Made by a program: the position numbers and the translations under genes. From contig NZ_JAQOTJ010000001.1 in assembly GCF_028401955.1 (NCBI RefSeq), positions 281,138 through 345,137 of the forward strand: DNA of 64,000 nucleotides, written 5' to 3'. Source of the stretch: Bacillus sp. BP-3 (GTDB lineage: Bacteria > Bacillota > Bacilli > Bacillales > Bacillaceae_G). Shown in pieces: positions 34,444-46,639 of this stretch; position 1 is the stretch's first letter, and every line of letters begins with the position of its first letter. The notes beneath the pieces were generated by a model. The model did no database searches and was not told where the DNA came from. It saw only the letters and a program-made list of their open reading frames with translations.

Positions 34444-34857
34444 CTCTGAATCCCTCCCAACATTCCACTATAGTATAAAATATTGTCAGAAAAAAATCTA
34501 CAATTTATCCAGTTATTCGTAACTCGTAATCTTGCTATTGATTTAAAATTCTAAATATTTAACTTTGATAGTTGGTAAAGTCTCTTTTCAAGATTTTGAG
34601 CGGTGGGATAATTCCGATTCAAGCTTGATTGGTTCAATGCTTTTCCAAGTGTGCTAACAGTTGTCATTCATAACTCGCAAGGAAGGTGCAAACAATAAAA
34701 TTAAGGTGGTCACCGTTATGAAATAAGGTTCCCGGGGCTTATTTTGTAACGTTTTATATAGATCAAGGAACGGGTGGCTGCCTGTTCCTTTGGACTTGTA
34801 AAACAGCAGTTGTCACATTACTATAAGTATATAAAGTGTTAGGGAGTAGGAAATGAC
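34444..34857. other. 414-bp gap upstream of holA without a gene
   Basis: AT-rich. It holds two hairpins: 34715-34750 (GTTATGAAATAAG with CTTATTTTGTAAC) and 34766-34793 (AAGGAACGGG with CCTGTTCCTT, one G-T pair). A phrase resembling the CGATTGGTTCAA word of the dispersed repeats lies near 34625-34645. No ORF, T-box or recognised riboswitch. Confidence 0.5.
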
Positions 34858-35871
34858 ATGAGTGATATACATAAAAAAATAAAGAAAAAGCAATTTGCTT
34901 CGTTATACTTGTTATATGGAACAGAGGCATATTTTATAAATGAAACACTTCGGCTTTTGACATCAGAAGCGTTAGCTGAGGAGGATCGTGAGTTTAATGT
35001 CGTTACGTATGACTTGGAAGAATCATATATAGAGGAAGTTGTTGAGGACGCAAGGACGCTTCCTTTTTTTGGAGAACGTAAAATTATCGTTGTAAAATCA
35101 CCGTTGTTTTTAACATCACAAAAAGCCAAAATTGAGCAAAACGTCAAAGTGCTAGAAGAATATATTGCTGAACCTTCGCCATTTTCGATCCTTGTGTTTA
35201 TTGCTCCGTTTGAAAAATTGGACGAGCGTAAAAAAGTTACGAAGCTCTTGAAAAAAACAGCGGATGTAGTAGAAGCAAATGCTATGCAAGTGCAAGATGT
35301 ACGTAAATGGATTATAAGCCGTACGGAAGAAATGCATATTCAAATAGAAGAAGCGGCAGTTAGTTTGTTATTAGAGTTTGTTGGAAGTAATGTAACGATG
35401 CTTGCTAAGGAAATGGATAAACTAACATTATATGTGGGAACAGGCGGTGAAATTACGGCAAAGCTTGTCGCAGAACTCGTTCCAAAGTCTGTTGAACAAA
35501 ATGTATTTTCTTTAACAGAAAAGGTAGTAAAAAAAGATATTGCAGGTGCGATGCGTATTTTAGAAGGGTTATTCACACAACAAGAAGAACCGATTAAACT
35601 GCTTGCGCTTCTTGTGAGTCAATTTCGTTTATTATATCAAGTGAAAGAACTTCAGCAGCGTGGTTATGGGCAAAATCAAATTGCATCTCACATCGGTGTA
35701 CATCCGTATCGTGTGAAGCTGGCTATGAATCAAACAAATTTTTTCTCGTTTGAAGCGTTAAAACGAGTGATTCACGAACTTGCTGAGGCAGATTACAATA
35801 TGAAGACAGGAAGAATGGATAAACGTCTTGTGCTAGAATTTTTTCTTATGCGTTTAAATCATATTGGATAG
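34858..35871 (+). CDS. holA: DNA polymerase III subunit delta
   Basis: Clamp-loader subunit that opens the beta clamp. A 337-residue protein. The N-terminal LYLLYGTEAYFINETL is the standard HolA opening, with the AAA+-like fold lacking a working P-loop as usual. C-terminal LLALLVSQFRLLYQVKELQ and MDKRLVLEFFLMRL are the collar domain. In B. subtilis it is yqeN, at the same place. Own terminator downstream. Confidence 0.95.
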   Translation: MSDIHKKIKKKQFASLYLLYGTEAYFINETLRLLTSEALAEEDREFNVVTYDLEESYIEEVVEDARTLPFFGERKIIVVKSPLFLTSQKAKIEQNVKVLEEYIAEPSPFSILVFIAPFEKLDERKKVTKLLKKTADVVEANAMQVQDVRKWIISRTEEMHIQIEEAAVSLLLEFVGSNVTMLAKEMDKLTLYVGTGGEITAKLVAELVPKSVEQNVFSLTEKVVKKDIAGAMRILEGLFTQQEEPIKLLALLVSQFRLLYQVKELQQRGYGQNQIASHIGVHPYRVKLAMNQTNFFSFEALKRVIHELAEADYNMKTGRMDKRLVLEFFLMRLNHIG

Positions 35872-35877
35872 TGGAAA

Positions 35878-35914
35878 AATGTTCATGTAAACATCTGCAT
35901 GAACATTTTTTTGT
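35878..35914 (+). terminator. Terminator of holA
   Basis: AATGTTCATG (35878-35887) pairs with CATGAACATT (35898-35907), followed by TTTTTTG. Confidence 0.9.
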
Positions 35915-35919
35915 AAATA

Positions 35920-35945
35920 AAAAACGACCCATACGGATCGTTTTT
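35920..35945 (-). terminator. Terminator of rpsT
   Basis: Minus-strand stem AAAAACGATCC / GGGTCGTTTTT (one G-T pair) just after the rpsT stop. Confidence 0.8.
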
Positions 35946-35952
35946 AAACGCC

Positions 35953-36210
35953 TTACGCGTTTACTTGTTTCGCTAAGCGAGATTTTTGACGAGATGCAAC
36001 GTTTTGGTGGATAAGACCTTTACGAGCTGCTTTGTCAAGTTTTTTAGAAGCTACTTTGTATGCTTCTTTTGCTGTTTCAAGATCGTTATTGTTAACTAAA
36101 GCTTCTACAGTTTTAACAGCTGTACGCATGTCAGACTTGATAGAAGCGTTATGTGCACGACGCTCTTCACTAAGTTTAGCACGTTTGATAGCAGATTTAA
36201 TGTTTGCCAT
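35953..36210 (-). CDS. rpsT: 30S ribosomal protein S20
   Basis: An 85-residue protein starting [19 protein letters not shown] and ending SRLAKQVNA, rich in Lys/Arg and alpha-helical. The open frame extends upstream, but the ATG at 36210 follows GGAGGTGAAAT, so this is the start. It is on the opposite strand to holA and gpr, as in B. subtilis. Confidence 0.97.
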   Translation of the reverse strand: MANIKSAIKRAKLSEERRAHNASIKSDMRTAVKTVEALVNNNDLETAKEAYKVASKKLDKAARKGLIHQNVASRQKSRLAKQVNA

Positions 36211-36383
36211 ATATTTCACCTCCCTGGTGCAATCGAGTGACTCGATTCTTACATAGAACAAGTGATATTCTATCAAACGGAGAAGAGAATTGCAATAGTG
36301 AGATCGATGAAATTTCAATATAGGAAAAGAATGTCTGAAAATAAATTGGGGAATTCTATATAAATCCAAATTAAAAAAACGGC

Positions 36384-36520
36384 ATAAAACCTTCCTCTTT
36401 TTAGTTGGTCGAGAGCATCTGACCATGCATAGAAGCGGTCAAGTCCTTTTTCTGCCACGTGCAAAATTCAAACAAAGGGAGCAAGAAAGTAGCAGATTCC
36501 TTTGTTTCTGCACAGCAGCA
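36384..36520 (+). repeat. Dispersed ~133-bp intergenic repeat, copy B
   Basis: Same order of blocks as copies A and C: ATAAAACC, GGTCGAGAGCATCTGACC, CATGCATAGAAGCGGTC, CCTTTTTCTGCC, then a GCAG...CTGC hairpin. It is in the 395-bp gap between rpsT and gpr, which otherwise holds no gene. Confidence 0.75.
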
Positions 36521-36605
36521 ATCTATATGTCGAAAATTTGTGGGGGATGAAGAAAACTCTCGCTGATGGAAGTTTCATTTTAATATGAATAGTGGAGGAG
36601 ATTGT

Positions 36606-37709
36606 ATGAGTGAACCGCTTGATTTAAGTAAATATGGGATTCGAACAGATCTTGCATTAGAAGCCCACCAAATGCTGCAAGAGAAGCAAGAAGAAAAAAC
36701 AGCGATTCAAGGTGTAATTGTAAAAGAGCGCGAAGAAGAAGGGATTACAATTACAAAGGTGACAATCGATGAAAGTGCCGCTCCGACGATGGGAAAGAAA
36801 CCAGGGAATTATTTAACTTTAGAAGTGCAAGGAATTCGTCAGCAAGATACAGCGCTGCAACAAAAAGTAGAAGGGATTTTTGCAAAGGAATTTTCGCACT
36901 TTCTAAAAGAAATTGGAATAAGTGAAGAAGCAAGTTGCTTAATTGTTGGTCTAGGTAATTGGAATGTAACGCCGGATGCTTTAGGTCCAATTGTTGTAGA
37001 GAATGTCCTTGTTACGCGCCATTTATTTCAGCTGCAGCCGGAAAGTGTTGAGGAAGGGTTTCGGCCTGTCAGTGCAATTAGGCCGGGGGTTATGGGGATT
37101 ACAGGTATTGAAACGAGCGATATGATTTATGGTGTCATTGAAAAGACGAAACCAGATTTTGTAATTGCGATTGATGCGCTTGCTGCTCGTTCTATTGAAC
37201 GAGTAAATAGTACCATCCAAATTTCAGATACTGGTATTCATCCTGGTTCTGGTGTTGGGAATAAACGAAAAGAATTGAGTAAGGATACGCTAGGTATACC
37301 GGTGATTGCAATTGGCGTTCCGACCGTTGTAGATGCAGTTTCAATTACAAGTGACACAATTGATTTTATCTTAAAGCATTTTGGGCGTGAGATGCGTGAG
37401 GGTGTAAAACCATCTCGTTCTTTACTCCCAGCCGGTTTTACATTTGGTGAAAAGAAGAAGCTGACAGAAGAAGATATGCCAGATGAAAAAAGCCGCACTA
37501 TGTTTTTGGGAGCGGTTGGTACGCTAGAAGAAGAAGAGAAGAGAAAGCTAATTTATGAAGTGCTAGCCCCACTAGGACATAATTTAATGGTAACACCTAA
37601 AGAAGTGGATGCGTTTATTGAAGATATGGCGAATTTAATTGCGAGTGGCTTGAACGCAGCTCTTCATCATCAAGTTGATCAAGACAACACAGGGGCATAT
37701 ACGCATTGA
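36606..37709 (+). CDS. gpr: Germination protease (spore protease) Gpr
   Basis: Degrades small acid-soluble spore proteins at germination. About 367 residues from the ATG at 36606 with SD TGGAGGAG; an ATG at 36585 is in frame but includes that SD. The zymogen starts [19 protein letters not shown], close to the cleavage region of P46. The conserved core is [33 protein letters not shown] and [12 protein letters not shown]. Made in the forespore. Confidence 0.96.
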   Translation: MSEPLDLSKYGIRTDLALEAHQMLQEKQEEKTAIQGVIVKEREEEGITITKVTIDESAAPTMGKKPGNYLTLEVQGIRQQDTALQQKVEGIFAKEFSHFLKEIGISEEASCLIVGLGNWNVTPDALGPIVVENVLVTRHLFQLQPESVEEGFRPVSAIRPGVMGITGIETSDMIYGVIEKTKPDFVIAIDALAARSIERVNSTIQISDTGIHPGSGVGNKRKELSKDTLGIPVIAIGVPTVVDAVSITSDTIDFILKHFGREMREGVKPSRSLLPAGFTFGEKKKLTEEDMPDEKSRTMFLGAVGTLEEEEKRKLIYEVLAPLGHNLMVTPKEVDAFIEDMANLIASGLNAALHHQVDQDNTGAYTH

Positions 37710-37730
37710 TTGGAAAAGGAGAAATAAGAA

Positions 37731-38072
37731 GTGGGGCAGTTTACACGCAAATGCATCATTGTCGTTGTGAGTGCATTTTTTATAACGTTAGCCGGGATGC
37801 AAGTTGCCAACAGTGGATTGAAACGAATGAAGGGCTATAATAATCCCACATATGAGCAAATTGCTCACATAACAGGAACAAACTACGGGGATATAGAAAA
37901 AATAATTCCTGGAAATGCATTTTCCGTTGAAGAAAAACAAGCGCAACTAGAAAAATTAAAAAGCTTTAATATGTTCGAAAGTATGGGAAGAGGATTGACT
38001 TCTTTGGTGCAAAATGTTATTCGTAGCATAACATGTACCATAGTTGATAAAATAAAAGGTGTATTTCATTAA
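37731..38072 (+). CDS. yqxA: YqxA-family protein (DUF3679)
   Basis: A 113-residue protein from a GTG preceded by AAAGGAG. One N-terminal membrane helix (about 8-26), then a soluble domain of about 85 residues. Length and position before lepA match B. subtilis YqxA, of unknown function. In B. subtilis spoIIP lies between gpr and yqxA; here yqxA follows gpr by only 21 bp and spoIIP is not present. Confidence 0.75.
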   Translation: MGQFTRKCIIVVVSAFFITLAGMQVANSGLKRMKGYNNPTYEQIAHITGTNYGDIEKIIPGNAFSVEEKQAQLEKLKSFNMFESMGRGLTSLVQNVIRSITCTIVDKIKGVFH

Positions 38073-38091
38073 TTTAAAGTATAAAAAAGCG

Positions 38092-38123
38092 GCTATCTTA
38101 CGTACGAGTAAGATAGCTTTTTG
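38092..38123 (+). terminator. Terminator of gpr-yqxA
   Basis: GCTATCTTAC (38092-38101) pairs with GTAAGATAGC (38108-38117), followed by TTTTTGG. Confidence 0.88.
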
Positions 38124-38282
38124 GATTTTTAGGAAAGGTTTGTCTATTGTTTACAAATTGCATATGATAATAGTAAGAGTACTTGCTTATATCGTAACAC
38201 CAGTTTTCATTGAATCTTTTTCCTTGTATTGATATAATCAGTGCTAGTGTATATTGGCGAGATTAGTAGGAGTGATAAATAG

Positions 38283-40106
38283 ATGAACAAAGAAGAAAGA
38301 GCAAAAAGGCAGTCTAAAATTCGTAACTTTTCCATTATTGCTCACATTGACCATGGGAAGTCCACGTTGGCAGACCGTATTTTGGAGAAAACAAATGCGT
38401 TAGCACAACGCGAGATGAAAGCACAGTTGCTTGACTCCATGGATTTAGAGCGTGAGCGCGGGATTACAATTAAATTAAATGCAGTCCAATTAACGTATAA
38501 AGCGAAAGATGGAGAAGAATATATTCTTCACTTAATTGATACACCAGGACACGTCGACTTTACGTATGAAGTATCTCGTAGTTTAGCGGCTTGTGAAGGT
38601 GCGATCCTTGTTGTGGATGCGGCGCAAGGAATTGAGGCTCAAACATTAGCAAACGTATATTTAGCACTTGATAATAACTTAGAAATTTTACCGGTTATTA
38701 ACAAGATTGACTTACCAAGCGCTGATCCAGAACGTGTTCGTCAAGAGGTAGAAGATGTAATTGGATTAGATGCGTCTGAAGCGGTTCTTGCTTCTGCAAA
38801 AGCGGGTATTGGTATTGAGGAGATTTTAGAGCAAATCGTTGAAAAAGTACCAGCTCCAGCAGGTGATTCGGAAGAACCATTACAATGTATGATTTTCGAC
38901 TCTTTATATGATCCATATCGCGGTGTAATTGCTTATATCCGTGTTGTAAATGGAACGGTAAAAGTTGGCGATAAAGTACGCATGATGGCAACGGGTAAAG
39001 AGTTTGAAGTAACAGAAGTTGGTGTATTCACACCGAAAACAACACAACGTAAAGAGTTAACAGTAGGTGATGTAGGGTTCTTAGCAGCATCGATTAAAAA
39101 TGTTGGCGACACGCGTGTAGGTGATACGATTACGCATGCAAAACGTCCAGCAGCAGAACCTTTGCCGGGGTATCGTAAATTAAACCCAATGGTATTCTGT
39201 GGTTTATATCCAATTGATTCGGCACGTTATAATGATTTACGTGATGCATTAGAAAAGTTAGAATTAAATGACTCTGCTCTTGAATTTGAACCAGAAACGT
39301 CTCAAGCACTTGGATTTGGTTTCCGCTGTGGATTTTTAGGCTTACTTCATATGGAAATTATTCAAGAACGTATTGAACGTGAATTTAAAATTGATTTAAT
39401 TACAACAGCACCAAGTGTTATTTATAAAGTATATTTAACAAACGGTGAAGACATGATAGTTGATAACCCATCTAACATGCCAGATCCGCAATCTATTGAT
39501 CGTGTAGAAGAACCGTATGTAAAAGCATCTATTATGGTTCCAAACGATTATGTTGGAGCAGTTATGGAAATTTGCCAAGGAAAACGCGGAACATTTATTG
39601 ATATGCAATATTTAGATGAAACACGCGTTACTTTGACATACGAAATTCCGCTTTCTGAAATCGTATATGATTTCTTCGATCAATTAAAGTCGAATACGAA
39701 AGGATATGCATCCTTTGATTACGAGTTAATTGGCTATAAACCATCTAAGCTTGTGAAGATGGATATTTTATTGAATGGTGAGCAAGTTGATGCACTATCC
39801 TTTATTGTGCATCGTGATTCAGCATATGACCGCGGAAAAGTGATTGTAGAAAAGTTAAAAGAGTTAATTCCAAGACAACAGTTTGAAGTGCCTATACAAG
39901 CGACAATCGGAAATAAAGTTGTGGCGCGTTCTACAATTAAAGCGATGCGTAAAAACGTATTAGCGAAATGTTACGGCGGTGACATTTCTCGTAAACGTAA
40001 ACTTCTTGAAAAACAAAAAGAAGGTAAGAAGCGTATGAAGTCTGTTGGTTCTGTAGAAGTACCACAAGAGGCATTCATGGCTGTACTGAAAATGGATGAT
40101 AACTAA
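38283..40106 (+). CDS. lepA: Elongation factor 4 (LepA)
   Basis: Ribosome-bound translational GTPase. It has 607 residues, exactly the family length. G1 [10 protein letters not shown]2 RERGITI, G3 DTPGHVD, G4 NKIDLP. EF-G-like domains II, III and V follow, and the LepA-specific C-terminal domain ends [17 protein letters not shown]. Own terminator downstream. Confidence 0.98.
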   Translation: MNKEERAKRQSKIRNFSIIAHIDHGKSTLADRILEKTNALAQREMKAQLLDSMDLERERGITIKLNAVQLTYKAKDGEEYILHLIDTPGHVDFTYEVSRSLAACEGAILVVDAAQGIEAQTLANVYLALDNNLEILPVINKIDLPSADPERVRQEVEDVIGLDASEAVLASAKAGIGIEEILEQIVEKVPAPAGDSEEPLQCMIFDSLYDPYRGVIAYIRVVNGTVKVGDKVRMMATGKEFEVTEVGVFTPKTTQRKELTVGDVGFLAASIKNVGDTRVGDTITHAKRPAAEPLPGYRKLNPMVFCGLYPIDSARYNDLRDALEKLELNDSALEFEPETSQALGFGFRCGFLGLLHMEIIQERIEREFKIDLITTAPSVIYKVYLTNGEDMIVDNPSNMPDPQSIDRVEEPYVKASIMVPNDYVGAVMEICQGKRGTFIDMQYLDETRVTLTYEIPLSEIVYDFFDQLKSNTKGYASFDYELIGYKPSKLVKMDILLNGEQVDALSFIVHRDSAYDRGKVIVEKLKELIPRQQFEVPIQATIGNKVVARSTIKAMRKNVLAKCYGGDISRKRKLLEKQKEGKKRMKSVGSVEVPQEAFMAVLKMDDN

Positions 40107-40107
40107 T

Positions 40108-40138
40108 AAAAAGAAGCCGTACAAACGGCTTCTTTTTA
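40108..40138 (+). terminator. Terminator of lepA
   Basis: Perfect 13-bp stem AAAAAGAAGCCGT / ACGGCTTCTTTTT (40108-40120 with 40125-40137). Confidence 0.92.
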
Positions 40139-40182
40139 TTTAGGGAGCAGAAATCAAAGTATTTAAAGTTTTGGTTAATATT

Positions 40183-40211
40183 TAGACATCTTTGTATCTC
40201 TCCTTTACAAT
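40183..40211 (+). promoter_or_regulatory. Possible sigma-A promoter upstream of hemW leader
   Basis: TAGACA (40183-40188), 17-bp spacer, TACAAT (40206-40211). The predicted start is near 40218. Confidence 0.5.
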
Positions 40212-40217
40212 AGTGAT

Positions 40218-40328
40218 GAAGCTTTTGATTGTAAGAAGAAAAGTTATTTGGGGAAGAATGCGAATAGATAAAGTTCGCATAGGATTACAGAAGTAAATAA
40301 ACCTCCGAAATGCGGAGGTTTTCTTTTT
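40218..40328 (+). ncRNA. Candidate ~110-nt leader or small RNA before hemW
   Basis: From the predicted start it contains a 7-bp hairpin (ATGCGAA / TTCGCAT, 40258-40280). It ends in a perfect 8-bp GC-rich hairpin (AACCTCCG / CGGAGGTT, 40300-40320) with TTCTTTTT. lepA already has its own terminator upstream, and hemW starts only 20 bases after this one. So it is either an attenuator for hemW or an independent small RNA. Confidence 0.5.
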
Positions 40329-40347
40329 AGAAAGGTAGGAACAGAAT

Positions 40348-41487
40348 TTGATACAAGCTGCATATATTCATATTCCGTTTTGTCAGCATATTTGTCACTA
40401 TTGTGATTTTAATAAAGTGTTTATTGAACGTCAGCCAGTTGAACAATACTTGCAATATTTAGAGAAAGAAATTGTGAATACAATCAACAAAACGTCTTTT
40501 AAAGAAATGAAAACGATTTTTGTTGGTGGAGGAACGCCAACAGCGCTAAATATGGAACAGACAAAGCAATTGCTAGACATTATTAATCGTCGTTTACGTC
40601 CGTTTGCGCCAAATTGTGAACTAACTTTTGAAGCGAATCCAGGAGATTTACCAAAAGAGAAATTAAATCTTCTACTAGAAGGCGGTGTAAACCGGATTAG
40701 TTTTGGTGTTCAAACATTTCGTGATGAATTATTGGAAAAGATTGGACGCAGGCATACGAGAGAAGATGCGTTTATAGCGATTCGTGAGGCGAAGGAAATA
40801 GGTTTTGCAAATATTAATGTTGATTTAATTTATGCATTGCCGGGTCAAACGATAGAAGATGTGAAAGAAACGTTAGAGATTGCATTTACACTTGGGGTTC
40901 AACATTTCTCTGCGTATTCTTTAATTGTTGAACCGAAAACGGTCTTTTATAATTTAATGAACAAAGGAAAGTTGAGACTTCCAGGTGAAGACAGTGAAGC
41001 TAAAATGTATGAAATTGTGATGGATGCCATGGAAAAGCATGGTTACCAGCAGTATGAAATTAGTAATTTTTCGAAAGAGGGCTATGAAAGTAGACATAAC
41101 CTCACTTATTGGAATAATGAAGAATACTACGGTTTCGGAGCGGGTGCTCATAGTTACGTAAATGGCGAGCGGATTCAAAATGTAGGTCCACTAAAGCAAT
41201 ATTTTACGAAAATTGATGAGACAGGTTTGCCCTATTTAGATGTTCATACAGTAACGACACAAGAAAAAATGGAAGAAGAGTTATTTTTAGGGCTTCGAAA
41301 AACAGCAGGTGTTTCAAAAGTAGAATTTAGCAAAAAATTCGGCGTAGAGATGAACGACATCTTTGCAAAACAATTACGTTATAATAAAGAACATGAATTG
41401 CTTCAAGAAACAAACACTCATGTCTGTTTAACAAGAAAAGGGAAGTTATTAGGAAATGAAGTCTTTCAATCATTCTTGGTGGATTAA
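40348..41487 (+). CDS. hemW: Radical SAM heme chaperone HemW (formerly HemN-like)
   Basis: A 379-residue protein from a TTG with SD AAAGGTAGG. The radical-SAM iron-sulfur site is HIPFCQHICHYCDF (C-x3-C-x2-C), followed by FVGGGTPTAL. It lacks the fourth N-terminal cysteine and the longer N-terminus of true oxygen-independent coproporphyrinogen oxidase, so HemW is the better name. HemW delivers heme to respiratory enzymes. Position between lepA and hrcA is conserved. Confidence 0.93.
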   Translation: MIQAAYIHIPFCQHICHYCDFNKVFIERQPVEQYLQYLEKEIVNTINKTSFKEMKTIFVGGGTPTALNMEQTKQLLDIINRRLRPFAPNCELTFEANPGDLPKEKLNLLLEGGVNRISFGVQTFRDELLEKIGRRHTREDAFIAIREAKEIGFANINVDLIYALPGQTIEDVKETLEIAFTLGVQHFSAYSLIVEPKTVFYNLMNKGKLRLPGEDSEAKMYEIVMDAMEKHGYQQYEISNFSKEGYESRHNLTYWNNEEYYGFGAGAHSYVNGERIQNVGPLKQYFTKIDETGLPYLDVHTVTTQEKMEEELFLGLRKTAGVSKVEFSKKFGVEMNDIFAKQLRYNKEHELLQETNTHVCLTRKGKLLGNEVFQSFLVD

Positions 41488-41495
41488 ACGCTGTA

Positions 41496-41558
41496 TCGGG
41501 CTCAAACAGACGGTACATAGAGGTAAATCGAGAAGAGAAACCGTCTGTTTGAGCCCGA
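41496..41558 (+). terminator. Large inverted repeat after hemW
   Basis: Perfect 19-bp inverted repeat (41496-41514 with 41540-41558; arms begin TCGGGCTCAAACAGACGGT) and 25-base loop. The right arm runs into CCGATTGGCAGGGCTAATTAG, wording shared with the dispersed family at 54726 and 61964. So this is a repeat element placed where a terminator is needed. There is no T-run. Confidence 0.55.
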
Positions 41559-41626
41559 TTGGCAGGGCTAATTAGTAGCAAAAAAAAACGCTGCTAAAAG
41601 TTTCACCTTATCTCATCACGTTTCCG

Positions 41627-41656
41627 TTGACAATTCAATAGCAACTTTGGTAAGTT
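41627..41656 (+). promoter_or_regulatory. Promoter of the hrcA heat-shock operon
   Basis: TTGACA (41627-41632), 18 bp, TAAGTT (41651-41656). The CIRCE operator begins 11 bases further down, so it covers the transcription start. Confidence 0.6.
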
Positions 41657-41666
41657 AGTAATAGAT

Positions 41667-41693
41667 TTAGCACTCGAAACATAAGAGTGCTAA
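41667..41693. promoter_or_regulatory. CIRCE operator (HrcA-binding site)
   Basis: Perfect consensus TTAGCACTC-N9-GAGTGCTAA. HrcA bound here represses the dnaK operon until heat shock titrates GroE. Confidence 0.97.
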
Positions 41694-41709
41694 CAGAGGT
41701 GATGATGAA

Positions 41710-42741
41710 ATGCTTACGGAACGTCAGCTCTTAATTTTACAGACGATAATTGACGATTTTATCGGATCAGCACAACCTGTTGGATCAAGAACATTATCTA
41801 AGAAAGAAGTAATTACATTTAGCTCAGCAACAATTCGAAATGAAATGGCTGACTTAGAAGAATTAGGGTTTATTGAAAAAACACATAGTTCTTCAGGGCG
41901 CGTTCCTTCTGAAAAAGGGTATCGCTTTTATGTAGATCATCTTCTTGCACCGCAACATTTGCCTAGTGAAGATGTTGTACAAATTAAAGACTTGTTCGCT
42001 CAAAGAGTTTTTGAAGCAGAAAAGCTTGCGCAGCAATCCGCGCAAATCTTGTCAGAACTCACGAGTTATACGGCAATTGTTCTTGGGCCAAAAGTTAGTG
42101 CGAATAAGCTGAGAAATGTACAAATTCTTCCACTTGGTCATCAAACAGCGGTTGCAATTATTGTAACTGATACAGGACATGTGCAAAGTAAAACCATCAC
42201 AGTTCCAGAATCTGTTGATTTGCAAGATTTGGAAAAAATGGTTAACATTTTGAATGACAAGTTGTCTGGTGTACCGATTTCAGAACTGCATAATAAAATC
42301 TTTAAAGAAATTGTAATGGTTTTGCGTCAGTACGTTCATAATTATGATAGTGTCATGAAGATGTTAGACGGTACATTCCAATTTCCGTTATCTGAAAAAG
42401 TATATTTTGGTGGAAAAACAAATATGCTTGCGCAGCCAGAATTCCATGATATTCAAAAGGTCCGATCATTACTCAATATGATTGAAAATGAAGATGCTTT
42501 TTATGACATCTTAAAGAGTAAACAAATTGGCATTCAAGTGAAAATTGGCCGTGAGAATTCTTCTGCTGCAATGGAAAATTGTAGTTTAATTTCTGCGACA
42601 TACTCAATTGGAGATGAGCAGCTCGGAACAATTGCGATTTTAGGACCGACAAGAATGCAATATTCTCGTGTTATTAGTTTGTTGCAATTGTTTACAAAAC
42701 AATTTACAGATGGCCTCAACGGTTTGTATAAACCGAAATAA
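41710..42741 (+). CDS. hrcA: Heat-inducible transcription repressor HrcA
   Basis: A 343-residue protein. Winged helix at the N-terminus ([31 protein letters not shown] ... [30 protein letters not shown]). A GAF-like dimerisation region and a C-terminal stretch follow ([21 protein letters not shown]). It represses its own operon through the CIRCE just upstream; GroEL keeps it active. First gene of hrcA-grpE-dnaK-dnaJ. Confidence 0.97.
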   Translation: MLTERQLLILQTIIDDFIGSAQPVGSRTLSKKEVITFSSATIRNEMADLEELGFIEKTHSSSGRVPSEKGYRFYVDHLLAPQHLPSEDVVQIKDLFAQRVFEAEKLAQQSAQILSELTSYTAIVLGPKVSANKLRNVQILPLGHQTAVAIIVTDTGHVQSKTITVPESVDLQDLEKMVNILNDKLSGVPISELHNKIFKEIVMVLRQYVHNYDSVMKMLDGTFQFPLSEKVYFGGKTNMLAQPEFHDIQKVRSLLNMIENEDAFYDILKSKQIGIQVKIGRENSSAAMENCSLISATYSIGDEQLGTIAILGPTRMQYSRVISLLQLFTKQFTDGLNGLYKPK

Positions 42742-42864
42742 TAAGAAACTTTCATTTGTAGCGGAGATATCTCCCGCTGCTGATGATTAGTTGAATATAA
42801 GAAATTAGATGGCTTGGTTCGTGCTGATTTGTGCCTGCCCTGCCTTTTTAAGGAGGTGAAAGTT

Positions 42865-45292
<2,428 letters not shown>

Positions 45293-45310
45293 TAAAATAA
45301 GTAAGATGAC

Positions 45311-45350
45311 AAAAAGTCAAAGTCAAGCGTGCCTTGGCTTTGGCTTTTTT
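45311..45350 (+). terminator. Hairpin between dnaK and dnaJ
   Basis: 17-bp stem with G-T pairs (45311-45327 with 45333-45349) and TTTTTT. It should reduce transcription into dnaJ and so set a higher dnaK level. A second hairpin (ACGCGAAG / TTCGCGT) lies at 45375-45391. Confidence 0.75.
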
Positions 45351-45507
45351 CACGAGTGAAGAAAAGACTGAGGGTACGCGAAGACTTTCGCGTGGGAGTC
45401 CAATGTTTTTCTTTTTGCATACTGTAAGTGAGGAAACAGTGTTGCAAAGCACTTTCTTTCGATGTTAAAATTACGTTTATGTGAAAGGATTCGGGGGTTG
45501 CAAACTT

Positions 45508-46611
45508 ATGAATAAACGAGATTACTATGAGGTGCTCGGCGTTAGCAAGGGTGCTTCAAAAGATGAGATTAAAAAAGCATATCGTCGTTTGGCGAAAAAG
45601 TATCATCCAGATGTAAGTACTGAAGAAAATGCAATTGAAAAGTTTAAAGAAGTGCAAGAAGCATATGAAGTATTAAGTGATGATTCAAAACGTGCGCAGT
45701 ACGATCAATTTGGTCATGCTAATCCAAATCAAGGATTTGGCGGAGGCGACTTTGGTGGTGGCTTTGGCTTTGAAGACATCTTCAGTTCATTCTTTGGTGG
45801 TGGAGGCGGTAGACGTCGTGATCCAAATGCACCGCGTCAAGGGGCAGACCTTCAATATCAAGTTACTTTAAATTTTGAAGAAGCAATTTCTGGTAAGGAA
45901 ATGGATATTGAAATTCCTGCTGAAGATCCTTGTAATACATGTAACGGTAGCGGAGCAAAACCTGGAACTTCTAAGGATACATGTTCACATTGTTCTGGAA
46001 CAGGTCAAGTTAGCGTGGAGCAAAACACACCATTTGGTCGTATTGTGAATCGTCAAACTTGTAGACACTGCTCTGGAGCAGGTCAAATTATTAAAGAGAA
46101 ATGTACAACATGTCATGGATCTGGAAAAGTACGCAAACGCAAAAAAATTAATGTTAAAATTCCAGCAGGTATTGATAACGGTCAACAAATTCGCGTTACT
46201 GGTAAAGGGGAAGCTGGCATCAACGGCGGCCCGGCAGGAGATCTATATGTAGTTGTTCGTGTGAAAGATCACGAATTCTTCCATCGCGAAGGTGATGATA
46301 TTATTTGCGAAATGCCATTCACATTTGCGCAAGTAGCACTTGGGGATGAAGTGGAAGTTCCGACTGTGCAGGGGAAAGTGAAATTGAAAATCCCAGCAGG
46401 AACACAAACAGGAACAGAATTCCGTTTAAAAGGAAAAGGTGCGCCAAATGTACGCGGCTATGGGCAGGGTGATCAATACGTAGTGGTACGTGTTGTTACA
46501 CCAACGAAATTAACATCGCACCAAAAAGATTTATTAAAAGAATTTACAGGTCAAGAGGATAAAGATGATAGCCTATTTGGAAAGCTTAAGCGAGCTTTTA
46601 AAGGGGAATAA
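45508..46611 (+). CDS. dnaJ: Chaperone DnaJ (Hsp40)
   Basis: About 367 residues from the ATG at 45508; a GTG at 45481 is in frame but has no better signal. The J domain has HPD (KKYHPDVS). A Gly/Phe-rich stretch ([17 protein letters not shown]) follows. Four C-x2-C-x-G-x-G zinc repeats ([32 protein letters not shown]) and two C-terminal beta domains complete it. Stimulates DnaK ATPase. Confidence 0.97.
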   Translation: MNKRDYYEVLGVSKGASKDEIKKAYRRLAKKYHPDVSTEENAIEKFKEVQEAYEVLSDDSKRAQYDQFGHANPNQGFGGGDFGGGFGFEDIFSSFFGGGGGRRRDPNAPRQGADLQYQVTLNFEEAISGKEMDIEIPAEDPCNTCNGSGAKPGTSKDTCSHCSGTGQVSVEQNTPFGRIVNRQTCRHCSGAGQIIKEKCTTCHGSGKVRKRKKINVKIPAGIDNGQQIRVTGKGEAGINGGPAGDLYVVVRVKDHEFFHREGDDIICEMPFTFAQVALGDEVEVPTVQGKVKLKIPAGTQTGTEFRLKGKGAPNVRGYGQGDQYVVVRVVTPTKLTSHQKDLLKEFTGQEDKDDSLFGKLKRAFKGE

Positions 46612-46639
46612 TGGAAATAAAAAATGGAGTTGGTAAATT

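Noticed and set aside
34680-34760. T-box-like AAGGTGGTCACCG sequence before holA
   Set aside because: The antiterminator motif has an extra base, no specifier-loop domain precedes it, no terminator follows it, and holA is not a T-box target.
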